From NCBI RefSeq assembly GCF_000621505.1, contig NZ_KK211289.1, forward strand, positions 62,001-126,000: 64,000 nt of DNA. The letters are read 5' to 3'. Under the pieces are notes generated by a model, which had not been told where the DNA came from, made no database searches, and was given only the letters and a program-made list of their open reading frames with translations. Positions 8,707-16,927 of the stretch are shown one piece after another (the first letter of the stretch is position 1; each line of letters opens with the position of its first letter). The translations under genes and the position numbers were made by a program. Source of the DNA: Ruminiclostridium cellobioparum DSM 1351 = ATCC 15832 (GTDB taxonomy: Bacteria > Bacillota > Clostridia > Acetivibrionales > DSM-1351).

Positions 8707-9161
8707 AGAGAATTCTCCTCTCCAAGCAATTTTTTCAGAGATGCCAATGCAGATTTTATTCTGCGGTAAACAGCAAAGCGGGAAAGCCCCGTAATCGCGG
8801 CAATTTCTCCGACTGAAAGCTCGTTTGCATACCGGAAAAGCAGCAGTTCCTGCTCCTGTTCCGGCAGCGTTTTCAGTGCCTGCCGTAATGTGCTCCTCAT
8901 TTCCAGCCGTTCAATAAAATCAGTATCCTGCAACTCATCGGTCAGCTTTTCGGGTTGTTTTCTGCGGAAGTAATCAATACATAGATTTCTTGCCACGGTG
9001 TAAAGGTAGGCAAGTTTCTTGCCGTATTCCATGTAAGAATTCTGCGCAAAATATTTGAGAAAGGCTTCCTGGGTCAGGTCTTCCGCCAGTGTGGCATTGC
9101 CAGTTTTATAGTAACAATATCGATATATCTTGTCGTACTGTTCTTCAATATCAATCGACAC
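8703..9161 (-). CDS. ECF-type RNA polymerase sigma factor
   Basis: Sigma-70 family protein of about 152 residues. Region 2 is visible near the N-terminus (ATLAEDLTQEAFLKYF) and region 4 with its helix-turn-helix at the C-terminus (ELSVGEIAAITGLS). The start chosen is GTG at 9161 because AGAGGAGG lies eight bases upstream; a TTG at 9179 would overlap that site. It heads a four-gene operon with a membrane protein and an ABC exporter, so it probably activates its own operon in response to an envelope signal (inference). Confidence 0.9.
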   Translation of the reverse strand: MSIDIEEQYDKIYRYCYYKTGNATLAEDLTQEAFLKYFAQNSYMEYGKKLAYLYTVARNLCIDYFRRKQPEKLTDELQDTDFIERLEMRSTLRQALKTLPEQEQELLLFRYANELSVGEIAAITGLSRFAVYRRIKSALASLKKLLGEENSL

Positions 9162-9351
9162 CCTGCGGCCTCCTCTCAAACTGTTTAACGTTTTATCTCC
9201 TGAAAATGTGCGGATGAACGAAAATTTTTTCGATTTGTTTCCTGATAACTTTCAGCTTCAAAGCATGAAAAACCTCTTTTCGGTGTAAAAAATCTCCCGG
9301 AGGTATGCTGAAACCGTATAATCTTTCCGTATTGCACAAAACGGCAGTAAA

Positions 9352-9374
9352 GGCGGACAGAAAATCTGTCCGCC
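9352..9374 (-). terminator. Hairpin after second GH9 gene
   Basis: GGCGGACAG and CTGTCCGCC form a perfect nine-base stem with a five-base loop, 24 bases downstream of the GH9 stop. The T run is poor, so termination may depend on the stem strength. Confidence 0.55.
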
Positions 9375-9397
9375 CCTCCGGGATTTTACAATATTTC

Positions 9398-11956
9398 TTA
9401 ATTTACGGTAAGAGCAGGCTTATTTGAAGTATTTTCCCTGCTGTTGAAGCTCAAGCTTGCTCCATTATTATTCTCAACCTGCAATTTGAAGGTCATTTTT
9501 TTATCTCCGCTCATCTGGCTGTTCACATAGCTTGTAACGTCTATGGTATACCAGCCTGCAGCCGATACGTCAACCGTGCCAATTGATACCGCATCTGTGC
9601 TGCCGGGCTGATTGTCCCAGGTTATACTTCCGCTGCCCGATTCGATCCAGGAATCGGTGCCCGAAAGTCCGTATATTTTTACAGGTGTAGCCGCAGATGC
9701 GGCATTGCAGTATATCTTCAAGGCAGCCGATGCAACCGATGTTCCCGCACGTCCGGTAAGGTCAAATTTTATGAAACCCTTCCTGTTGTATCCGGCGTCC
9801 GGATCACCTTTGACATCAATCGTAGTGGCTGTGCCATAATTGGTTGCTGAGTAAGTCCCGTCCCTTACATATGCATCAGCGCTTGCCGGATAGTCCACAG
9901 GGACAGCTGAAGTCGTAGCGCTCACAGCCGTGCTCCATGCGCTCGAACCGGCACTGTTTTTAGCCCTTACCTTGTAGCTGTGTGTTGACCCCAGTGTTAA
10001 ACCTGTATGTGAGTAGGGTGATGTTACATTGCTTATTGTCGTGCCGTCAACTTCAAGGTCATAGCCTGTTGCACCGGCTGCTGAATTCCAGCTTACATTT
10101 ATTTGTGACGGACCTGCCGCTGTAGCAGTCAAGCCTGCAGGCACTGCCGGTGCAGCCGGTGTGTAGCTGCCTCCCATAAATGCTGCCATTGCCATACCTG
10201 CCGCATTTCCGGTAATAGTAACCTCATTTGTTGCATAATCTCTGCGGTTATCATGCCAGATCATACGATTATCATTGAATTGCACTATGTTTGGATCTTC
10301 CTGTCCTGAAAGCAATGGATCCAACTGATCCACAGCATATTGGGCACTTGTTTCAAAACCTTCGCTCCATGCGCCAAGGAGCTCATACGCCGGATTACTG
10401 ACACGGTTCAGAGTTGTGACACGGTGGCGGGGGTTCTTGAACCAGGTGGTACCTGCTCCATTTAACATACTGACGCCCCACGGATTTTTGCCCAGCATAA
10501 AATCCATCTGCTGCTGTGCTAAATTTAAGTATGCGGAACTGCCTGAAAGCTCCTGAAACATCAATGCTTCAACCGCATTATTGCTCATTGCCTCATAAGT
10601 GCCCCACTTCGGCTGGCTGCTGTTATTCCAGAATTGCGCATCCGCGTAGGATTTCTTTACATTCAAATGGTTGTTCATACGGGCTGCAGCAGTACTCTTG
10701 TATGCCGGATCAAGTGATGCCACTTCATAGTTTGCCCATGCATAGGATCTTGACCAATTGAGGCTGGTGTCGCTTTTGTTATACCACTCCCCTGCGCTGT
10801 CACAATATGACCTCGCATCTGTCAGGTAAGAAGCTGTCCCTGTGGCACGGTAGAGTTCTGCCGCCGCCCAGGCCATATCATCCCTGTAATCGGTATCCAC
10901 ATAGAACTCATCCGCATCTCCTGCAATTCCTGTCCTTGTCTTTCCCCAGGTGTATATCTGCTGTGCTGCCACAAGATAATTGCCGGCCAATGCTGCATCA
11001 TAACAGGGTCCGCTGGGGTCTCCCCATATTTTTGCTCCAAGTGCCAGCGCAGCTGCCGCTTTCCCTGCCAGGTTGGCACCGGTCCCCGCCGGACACGGAT
11101 GCACCGGACGCGCCGGACCATATATGGTATTATCATTTTCAGGCCAGCATTTGCTGCGGGAATCAAGATCATCATTTTCAACATCATGGTCAAGGCCATC
11201 GGCTACTTCCATATATAATATCTGGTTTGTGTTGTCCCACATCTTTCTTATGAAGTCAAGTCCGACTCTTGCTTCGGTTAATACCCCGCCGGAGCTTCCG
11301 GGGGAAGGAAATGCCTCAGGACGGTGTATATATGTTGTTAAGATTACATCAGTCACATGTCCTATGGTGCTCATGAATTTAATATAATCGGACGCGTCGT
11401 GCCATCCTCCGGTAACATCAATAGTTTTGGATGTTCCGTCAGGTTTTCCGTCTATTGACGAATTTGAACCTGATATATGGCAGGGGCCATGATCCTTCGG
11501 ATTGGTATTTCCACAGCGCTGTACTTTAAAAAATTGCATTGAAAGATCGGCCAGGGTACTGTAGACTGAATCACCCACTGGAAAGGACGGCGATTTATAT
11601 GAGTTGATTTTAATATAATATCCGCTGCCCGGTGTATTCAGAGCGCTGAAGTCAAGAGCATATGTATATGCGCATTTTGCTCCGCCTGCGTCGCCCCAGC
11701 TTCCCTTATTGGGTGACGAAATTGTTCCATTTAACACTGATACATTGCCTGAATTAAATACGTCGTACCTGACGCCGCTTAGATTGGTGCTGGACAGCAC
11801 CATAGCAACCTTTCCTGCTGACGGCTTGTACCCTGCCTGGTTAACCCTGATAAATATTCCGCTGGCATTTGCCCAGGCTGTGTCTGCCGGCATTATCACT
11901 GCCGTCAGCATGATAATTGCAACCAGGAATGAAATAACTCTGCTTCTTCTTTTCAT
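9398..11956 (-). CDS. Secreted GH9 cellulase with FN3 and DNRLRE domains
   Basis: An 852-residue secreted GH9 enzyme. Order: signal peptide (1-30), CelD_N Ig-like domain (33-125), GH9 catalytic domain (135-597), fibronectin type III module (about 603-688), and DNRLRE/CBM96-like domain (about 693-852). Catalytic landmarks: GGWHDASDY with Asp187 and Asp190, NPRHR near 508-512, and Glu578 in YATNEVT. It is a paralogue of the enzyme at 3327-5669, and the DNRLRE tails are also closely related. The FN3 insert is Ala/Ser/Thr rich, as in linkers of secreted clostridial hydrolases. No dockerin is present. It is probably monocistronic, with a hairpin on each side. Confidence 0.93.
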   Translation of the reverse strand: MKRRSRVISFLVAIIMLTAVIMPADTAWANASGIFIRVNQAGYKPSAGKVAMVLSSTNLSGVRYDVFNSGNVSVLNGTISSPNKGSWGDAGGAKCAYTYALDFSALNTPGSGYYIKINSYKSPSFPVGDSVYSTLADLSMQFFKVQRCGNTNPKDHGPCHISGSNSSIDGKPDGTSKTIDVTGGWHDASDYIKFMSTIGHVTDVILTTYIHRPEAFPSPGSSGGVLTEARVGLDFIRKMWDNTNQILYMEVADGLDHDVENDDLDSRSKCWPENDNTIYGPARPVHPCPAGTGANLAGKAAAALALGAKIWGDPSGPCYDAALAGNYLVAAQQIYTWGKTRTGIAGDADEFYVDTDYRDDMAWAAAELYRATGTASYLTDARSYCDSAGEWYNKSDTSLNWSRSYAWANYEVASLDPAYKSTAAARMNNHLNVKKSYADAQFWNNSSQPKWGTYEAMSNNAVEALMFQELSGSSAYLNLAQQQMDFMLGKNPWGVSMLNGAGTTWFKNPRHRVTTLNRVSNPAYELLGAWSEGFETSAQYAVDQLDPLLSGQEDPNIVQFNDNRMIWHDNRRDYATNEVTITGNAAGMAMAAFMGGSYTPAAPAVPAGLTATAAGPSQINVSWNSAAGATGYDLEVDGTTISNVTSPYSHTGLTLGSTHSYKVRAKNSAGSSAWSTAVSATTSAVPVDYPASADAYVRDGTYSATNYGTATTIDVKGDPDAGYNRKGFIKFDLTGRAGTSVASAALKIYCNAASAATPVKIYGLSGTDSWIESGSGSITWDNQPGSTDAVSIGTVDVSAAGWYTIDVTSYVNSQMSGDKKMTFKLQVENNNGASLSFNSRENTSNKPALTVN

Positions 11957-11988
11957 TTTTTACACTCTCCTAAACTTTTAATATATGT

Positions 11989-12020
11989 GAATTTGACTTA
12001 CAAGATCCCCTTGTCAATTC
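11989..12020. repeat. Inverted repeat between kinase and GH9 gene
   Basis: GAATTTGAC (11989-11997) faces GTCAATTC (12013-12020), with ACAAG/CTTGT pairing inside. It could end the kinase transcript on the minus strand or serve as an operator for the GH9 gene, whose start is 33 bases away. Confidence 0.45.
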
Positions 12021-12032
12021 TACAAATTATGT

Positions 12033-13025
12033 TTAGTTGGCATATGCATTCAAAACTTTTTCCCTGTTATGCCTTTTACAGCCATTTTCCTCTAAAGCCC
12101 ATAAAACCGCACCCGCCACAGGCGGTGATTTTAAGATGTTAAAAGCTATCCGCCTTTCTTTATTCTTTTCAATGACTTCCTGCTTAATTTTATCAATCGC
12201 CCTTGAATTTTCACCTTTTACAAATATTGAACCGGCCAGAATGACATTTATGGTTTCCTCCCTGCCAAAATCAAGATTGGTTATAAGTCCATTTATACAT
12301 CTGGCATACTCCCGGCCCATGTTATCCAATATTTCCAGCGCTACCGCATCATTTTTATTGGCGGCTTCAAAAATCAATTTATTAAAAAAATCATATCTAT
12401 ATTCACCTTCATCGATTTTGTATTGCAGAGCTTCTACGAAATCAAATTTTGATTTTATATTTAAAATTTCAAAAAAAAGGTCAGTCAGATATGTATCAGG
12501 GTCTCCTTTAAAAATTGAATTGTACGTTGCGGACATGGCTTTACCTGCCAGATATTCCCCGCCTCCGAAATCTCCCCCGCTCATAGCTCCCAATCCGCCA
12601 ATCTGGAGCATATTTCCCCTGGAATCAATTCCACCTATGTTAAAAGCCGTCCCGTTTATTGCACAAATCCCAAATCCATTCTCACATCCGGCTTTAACTC
12701 CAAGATAGGTATCATTGCACAGAATAAAGTCTTTTATTCCCAGGTCAGCTATTATATTTGAAATGAGTTCATGCTGTTTTTTTGTATCGACTCCTGCCAA
12801 ACCGAATACGCATTTTCCAAGCTCGTCTGCAATTATGCCGTTTTTATCAAATACATATGTAATAAGCTTGTCCAATTCTTGCTTAAGTTCATCATAGCCG
12901 CCTTTCAGGCATTCATGGTTGGTTTTTCCCCAGCTTATAAAATCAACCGGGTCCCCGTCCAGATTGAAAACAGAACAGTGGGTCTTTGTCCCCCCTCCGT
13001 CAATTCCCAGTATGTATTTCTTCAT
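12033..13025 (-). CDS. BadF/BadG/BcrA-type sugar kinase, GlcNAc kinase-like
   Basis: A 330-residue ASKHA-fold kinase of the BadF/BadG family, related to N-acetylglucosamine kinases. The phosphate-1 loop GIDGGGTKT is at residues 7-15. GLAGVDT, the phosphate-2 region NGTAFN and the Gly-rich GGDFGGGEYL follow in family order. It closely resembles the protein at 26260-27237, including WGxTNHExLKGGY near the N-terminus, so the two are paralogues. Its start overlaps by four bases the stop of a GH4 gene remnant (13022-13215). This mirrors the intact GH4-kinase pair at 26-28 kb and shows that it was once in a GH4-kinase operon. The phosphorylated sugar is not known. Confidence 0.88.
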   Translation of the reverse strand: MKKYILGIDGGGTKTHCSVFNLDGDPVDFISWGKTNHECLKGGYDELKQELDKLITYVFDKNGIIADELGKCVFGLAGVDTKKQHELISNIIADLGIKDFILCNDTYLGVKAGCENGFGICAINGTAFNIGGIDSRGNMLQIGGLGAMSGGDFGGGEYLAGKAMSATYNSIFKGDPDTYLTDLFFEILNIKSKFDFVEALQYKIDEGEYRYDFFNKLIFEAANKNDAVALEILDNMGREYARCINGLITNLDFGREETINVILAGSIFVKGENSRAIDKIKQEVIEKNKERRIAFNILKSPPVAGAVLWALEENGCKRHNREKVLNAYAN

Positions 13026-13215
13026 AGCTTCTCCTCCTGAAACTGTGGTAAAAATTCCTTATTTGCCTCAAGCATTTCATCAAGTACACCTTTTGCCTTA
13101 TAGTAATCCCCTATCAGCGGATGTGTCAGCAGTGCTCCCTCTTTTATCCAATACTCTCCTGGTCATTTTGGCATCCTTGTATTTTTGTATCATTTCATAA
13201 TTTTTATAAGTTCTC
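13022..13215 (-). pseudogene. 3' remnant of a GH4 6-phospho-glycosidase gene
   Basis: The minus-strand translation ending at the TGA overlapping the kinase start contains GALLTHPLIGDYYKAK followed by LDEMLEANKEFLPQF. This matches the C-terminus of the intact GH4 protein at 27351-28643 (ALLVHPLIGDYNKAK, LDEMLEANRKFLPQF). Further upstream the similarity continues after a frameshift near 13165 (YEMIQKYKDA against AYEKLAARAG). Only the last ~60 codons remain; the rest of the gene is missing. The remnant keeps the overlap with the kinase that the original operon would have had. Confidence 0.85.
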
Positions 13216-13219
13216 TTGG

Positions 13220-13287
13220 TTTAATGATATCCCCCCACAACTGCGGCCTCAATGTTATATTTTTACCGATAATTCTTCTTTTTTTAC
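13220..13287 (-). promoter_or_regulatory. Repeated upstream element, copy B (at GH4 remnant)
   Basis: Bases 13246-13287 match 1168-1209 at about 38 of 42 positions, and AATGATAT at 13223-13230 is spaced as in copy A. Here it lies directly before the GH4 remnant rather than an intact gene. This suggests the promoter region of a lost duplicate operon was joined to the GH4 3' end by deletion. Confidence 0.5.
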
Positions 13288-13536
13288 ATATATTGCTATA
13301 ACACCCCATATAATTTTTATCACAGCAATTTTTGCAATATAAACAGCAACCAAAACATATTTGTGTTATAAAAATATTGCTAGTATTTAAAATTAAACTG
13401 GCCTTTCCAGCAGTTGTCATAAATCAGCAATACAGGTATAATTTCTTATATTGATTTTATGTATATTTATAAAAAGAATATGGCTAATAAAAGGTTAATG
13501 TTTACAATATAAGACAAGTGCTTTAATTAAATTATT

Positions 13537-13561
13537 CCGTGCTGAAAGCACGGGGATGGAG
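13537..13561 (+). promoter_or_regulatory. 5' leader hairpin and RBS of mannonate dehydratase gene
   Basis: CCGTGCT (13537-13543) pairs with AGCACGG (13547-13553) over a GAA loop, directly followed by the Shine-Dalgarno GGAGG (13557-13561). TTTACA at 13501-13506 with a weak -10-like TAATTA 17 bases later would start transcription just before the hairpin, giving a 5'-end stem-loop. The promoter call is weak; the hairpin is clear. Confidence 0.45.
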
Positions 13562-13566
13562 GTCAC

Positions 13567-14622
13567 ATGAAATTATCATTCAGATGGTATGGCACGGACG
13601 ATCCGGTCAAAATAAGCTATATCAGGCAAATCCCAAATATGTACAGCATAGTTACAGCTGTTTATGACGTTCCGGTGGGAGAAATCTGGAGTCATGAAAG
13701 CATAGCACAGTTAAAAGATGAAGTTGAAAAGGCAGGACTCAAGTTTGATGTTATTGAAAGCGTTCCTGTTCATGAAGATATCAAGCTTGGGCTTCCTTCA
13801 AGAGACAGGTACATTGAAAACTACAAGGAAAATATCCGGAGACTTTCAAAAGCCGGGGTGAAATGCATCTGTTATAATTTTATGCCTGTATTTGACTGGA
13901 CACGCACGCAATTGGACAAGACTCTGCCTGACGGCTCAACTGCTCTTGTCTATTATAAAGACCATCTGCAAAAAATGGACCCTCTAAAGGGCGAATTATC
14001 TCTTCCCGGTTGGGATGCAAGCTACACCAAAGATCAATTGGCAAATATTTTTGAAGCATATTCCAAAGTGGATGATGAAAAATTGTGGTCACATCTGGAA
14101 TATTTTCTTAAAGAAATTATTCCTGTTGCAGAAAAGTGTGATGTTAGAATGGCCATTCATCCGGATGATCCGCCGTGGCCCATATTCGGTCTTCCAAGGA
14201 TCATAACAAATGAAAAGAACCTGGACAGATTCCTCAAACTGGTTGACAGCGAATACAACGGATTGACCTTCTGTACCGGTTCACTGGGAAGCGGCAGTTT
14301 TAACGACATCGTTAGAATGGTTGATAAATATTCCGCCATGGGCCGTATTCATTTCATGCATATCAGAAATGTCAAGCTGCTTGACGACGGAAGCTTTGAG
14401 GAAAGTGCCCACTACTCGCCCTGCGGCTCACTGGACGTAGTTGAAATTGTAAAAGTGCTTTATAAAAATAAATTTCAAGGCTATGTACGTCCTGACCACG
14501 GCAGGATGATATGGGGTGAAACCGGCCGGCCGGGCTACGGGTTGTATGACAGGGCTTTGGGAGCCATGTACCTCACCGGCATATGGGAAACCTTAGTGAA
14601 AACGGATAGCAAGCAACTATGA
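13567..14622 (+). CDS. uxuA: Mannonate dehydratase
   Basis: Converts D-mannonate to 2-keto-3-deoxy-D-gluconate in the hexuronate pathway, in the cytoplasm. The 351-residue length fits the family. Recognisable family segments include [13 protein letters not shown] (102-114), the metal-site region [17 protein letters not shown] (195-211), CTGSLG (236-241), HFMHIRN (262-268) and PDHGRM near the C-terminus. GGAGG with six-base spacing supports the start. The next gene, 45 bases on, encodes an SDR that very probably supplies mannonate by reducing fructuronate. Glucuronate isomerase (UxaC) is not in the window. Confidence 0.95.
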   Translation: MKLSFRWYGTDDPVKISYIRQIPNMYSIVTAVYDVPVGEIWSHESIAQLKDEVEKAGLKFDVIESVPVHEDIKLGLPSRDRYIENYKENIRRLSKAGVKCICYNFMPVFDWTRTQLDKTLPDGSTALVYYKDHLQKMDPLKGELSLPGWDASYTKDQLANIFEAYSKVDDEKLWSHLEYFLKEIIPVAEKCDVRMAIHPDDPPWPIFGLPRIITNEKNLDRFLKLVDSEYNGLTFCTGSLGSGSFNDIVRMVDKYSAMGRIHFMHIRNVKLLDDGSFEESAHYSPCGSLDVVEIVKVLYKNKFQGYVRPDHGRMIWGETGRPGYGLYDRALGAMYLTGIWETLVKTDSKQL

Positions 14623-14667
14623 ATTTAACGCTATTTTTTACATTTTACTGCAGACATGGAGGTTCAT

Positions 14668-15525
14668 ATGGATTTACCATTTAAAATCGATTTAAGCAAT
14701 AAAGTGGCAGTTGTCACCGGCGGAACCGGTGTTTTGGGTGCATACTGGGTCAACGCACTTGCTGCCTGCGGAGCCAAGGTTGCAATACTGGGAAGGGATC
14801 TTGCTCTTGTTGAAAAAAAGGCTTCTGAAATTGTCAGCTCCGGCGGCTCTGCCATAGGAGTTGCCGCAGATGTTCTTGACAGGGAAAGCCTCAAAAATGC
14901 CCATAATATTGTACTGCAAAAATTAGGCCCTTGCGATATCCTTATCAACGGTGCCGGAGGAAATCATCCCAAAGGTACTACTACAAAGGAATACCTTTAT
15001 CCTGAGGATCTTACCGATAAAAAGGACGGCATTACAACTTTTTTTGATCTGGATGAACAGGGCATAAAACATGTGATGGATCTGAACTTTCTGGGCACTC
15101 TGCTGCCTTCCCAGGAATTTTCAATAGACATGGTCGGGAGAAAGGGCTGTACAATAATCAATATTTCCTCCATGAATGCCTATACTCCGCTTACAAAAAT
15201 CCCTGCATATTCAGGAGCAAAAGCGGCGGTCTCCAATTTCACCCAATGGCTTGCAGTACATATGTCCAAGGTCGGAATAAGAGTCAACGCCATAGCACCC
15301 GGCTTCTTCCTGACAAAACAGAATGAGGCTCTGCTTAAAAATCCCGATGGGAGCTACACCGAACGGTCCCACAAGATTTTGAACAGTACGCCTATGGGCA
15401 GGTTCGGAGAAGCTCGGGAGCTGGTGGGCGTGCTGTTATTTCTGGTGAATGAGGAAGCCTCAAGCTTTGTAAATGGTGTGGTTATTCCTGTGGACGGAGG
15501 CTTCTCGGCATATTCAGGGGTGTAG
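14668..15525 (+). CDS. SDR family D-mannonate oxidoreductase (UxuB-like)
   Basis: A 285-residue short-chain dehydrogenase. The NAD(P)-binding motif TGGTGVLG is near residues 17-24, NGAGGNHP near 96-103, a Ser in ISSMN and the catalytic YSGAK later, and NAIAPGF follows. In bacteria that lack classical UxuB, an SDR next to uxuA reduces D-fructuronate to D-mannonate, which is the likely role here. The start ATG at 14668 is preferred over 14656 because GGAGG (14658-14662) lies five bases before it. It ends at a good terminator and forms a two-gene operon with uxuA. Confidence 0.9.
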   Translation: MDLPFKIDLSNKVAVVTGGTGVLGAYWVNALAACGAKVAILGRDLALVEKKASEIVSSGGSAIGVAADVLDRESLKNAHNIVLQKLGPCDILINGAGGNHPKGTTTKEYLYPEDLTDKKDGITTFFDLDEQGIKHVMDLNFLGTLLPSQEFSIDMVGRKGCTIINISSMNAYTPLTKIPAYSGAKAAVSNFTQWLAVHMSKVGIRVNAIAPGFFLTKQNEALLKNPDGSYTERSHKILNSTPMGRFGEARELVGVLLFLVNEEASSFVNGVVIPVDGGFSAYSGV

Positions 15526-15564
15526 ATGTGATTTAAAGACAAAAATTTTATATTTCACGTAAAT

Positions 15565-15594
15565 AAACTGCATAGTCTGGTATGCAGTTTTTTA
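15565..15594 (+). terminator. Terminator of the uxuA-SDR operon
   Basis: AAACTGCATA (15565-15574) pairs with TATGCAGTTT (15581-15590), followed by TTTT. Ideal form and position, 40 bases after the SDR stop. Confidence 0.85.
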
Positions 15595-15671
15595 CTTCAC
15601 CTAAATCCTCCAAATTACGCAAGGCCGTATTAATTCCAAATCCTTAGGCAACAAGAAGAATTACTTCCTCC

Positions 15672-16499
15672 TCAGCTCTTCCTGCTGTCCATCACAAGGC
15701 TCTTTGCCACCACATTCATCCTTCTGATGTTCAGGGCGGTAAGGTGCTTGATCTGTTCGCTGACCTGCTCCTGAACTTCTCTGAGCAGTTTTTTTATCAT
15801 ATAACCGTATATAAGTACAATATCCATTTCGATATATATTCCGTCCGGCCTGTTTTCAGCGCGGAACCTGGATATTTTGGATACACCTTCAATATTGGAG
15901 GTGACATATTCAACTATCTGGTAGATAGTATAGTCCGAAATGGTATAATTTCCCATATAGCTGAAGGTAGGCCTTACCACGGATTTTTCGCCCACCAGCT
16001 GGTAGCTGCCCTTACCCTTTCTCCTGAAAATCTGGAGCGGGTCAAGAAAATACCCCGAAAAATCCTTTTTTATCTCAAAGGTAGGAACGGGAATTACATG
16101 TTTTCCCTGCTCTCTTCTGGTGGATAACGCCTGCTTTATTTCATATTCACTGGCCACGTCGGTTATATATACCTTTTCGGCAACAGGACCTAACCCAAGA
16201 CGTCCGGCTATTTTTTCCACCATCCCGTCAGAGGTCCCAATTATGAGCAGCACCTGGGTGTCATTATTTTTCAGCGCCTTAACAACATCCTCGGCGTGCT
16301 TCGGATCTGTAAATAAAGCTCTTTTGACCGAGGCTATCTTTGTACTTTCCCGTTTTGCAGAAACCCCTGCTACTATGGTATTCCCTTTTATCAGCAGTCC
16401 ATCGTCTATTATAAAGTCTGTCCCATGTTCTCTTGCAACCCAGGATGCTCTGTGGCTTTTTCCCGTACCGCTTGGTCCAATAAATCCAATTACTTTCAA
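15672..16499 (-). CDS. P-loop NTPase fused to Asp23/Gls24-like domain
   Basis: A 275-residue cytoplasmic protein. The N-terminal half is a small NTPase with Walker A GPSGTGKS at residues 8-15. The C-terminal ~100 residues (from about SDYTIYQIVEYVTSNIEG) resemble an Asp23/Gls24 (DUF322) domain, which is found in envelope stress proteins. Such fusions are conserved in clostridia but have no firm function. A 20-base palindrome (16631-16650) lies 130 bases upstream of the start and may control it. It appears to be monocistronic. The domain assignments are by pattern recognition; the Gls24 part is less certain than the P-loop. Confidence 0.75.
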   Translation of the reverse strand: MKVIGFIGPSGTGKSHRASWVAREHGTDFIIDDGLLIKGNTIVAGVSAKRESTKIASVKRALFTDPKHAEDVVKALKNNDTQVLLIIGTSDGMVEKIAGRLGLGPVAEKVYITDVASEYEIKQALSTRREQGKHVIPVPTFEIKKDFSGYFLDPLQIFRRKGKGSYQLVGEKSVVRPTFSYMGNYTISDYTIYQIVEYVTSNIEGVSKISRFRAENRPDGIYIEMDIVLIYGYMIKKLLREVQEQVSEQIKHLTALNIRRMNVVAKSLVMDSRKS

Positions 16500-16630
16500 G
16501 GTCTTCCTCCTAATATGGCGTAAACAATAAACATAGAGTCTTTAATCTGAATTATTTACATGTTTTAAACAAATTATAAATTATAACGGTATTGTATGTA
16601 AATCATTGATTCCAAACCTGCTTAAATGTT

Positions 16631-16650
16631 TTGTATACATTTGTATACAA
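16631..16650. promoter_or_regulatory. GntR-like palindromic operator candidate
   Basis: TTGTATAC (16631-16638) and GTATACAA (16643-16650) form a perfect 8-base inverted repeat with a four-base spacer. The TGTATACA-like core resembles operators of GntR-family repressors. It lies upstream of the P-loop/Gls24 gene on the minus strand. Confidence 0.45.
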
Positions 16651-16651
16651 A

Positions 16652-16690
16652 GGGAAAAAGAGAGCCATTTGACTCTCTTTTCTTTTTCCC
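16652..16690 (-). terminator. Terminator of the ytxC-like gene
   Basis: GGGAAAAAG and CTTTTTCCC form the outer pair and GAGAG/CTCTC the inner pair. On the minus strand a T run follows the inner stem. It lies about 240 bases after the YtxC-like stop. Confidence 0.65.
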
Positions 16691-16927
16691 GGACATTTTA
16701 ATCTTTTGTAATTTTAAACTTTGTCTGTTGTAATTTTATCGTTTTATCTTTTGTAAGGTATAAATTATTTATATTGGCTGTTAACCAATATAAAGTGTTT
16801 ATTCATTTCAACTACACTTTATATAGTTACTACACGATATATTGTATTTATATACCAACTTTTTGTCAATATCTATTGTGAAAAATATCATAGTAATATT
16901 TTACTATTTTTTTTAGTCTGTCGACCC

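Larger units (their letters stand above)
13216..13566. other. Intergenic region upstream of uxuA
   Basis: No intact gene. It carries copy B of the repeated upstream element (13220-13287), an AT-rich stretch, and the promoter and leader of the mannonate dehydratase gene. The junction between the GH4 remnant and copy B marks a deletion. Confidence 0.5.
16500..16927. other. AT-rich intergenic region with several inverted repeats
   Basis: No gene. It contains an operator-like palindrome (16631-16650), a strong terminator (16652-16690), TATATTGG/CCAATATA around 16770-16792, and ATATAAAGTG/CACTTTATAT around 16788-16825. Short direct repeats with the core TTTTGTAA lie at 16690-16760. The density of symmetry suggests regulated transcription in this gap. 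Confidence 0.5.

Noticed and set aside
12037-12708. Plus-strand ORF of 223 residues opposite the BadF kinase
   Set aside because: A long antisense frame produced by the codon bias of the kinase gene; Ser-rich and without a plausible start.
13190-13420. Minus-strand ORF of 76 residues around the repeated element
   Set aside because: Its conserved part coincides with the repeated upstream element; the DNA similarity to 1168-1209 is better explained as a regulatory repeat.
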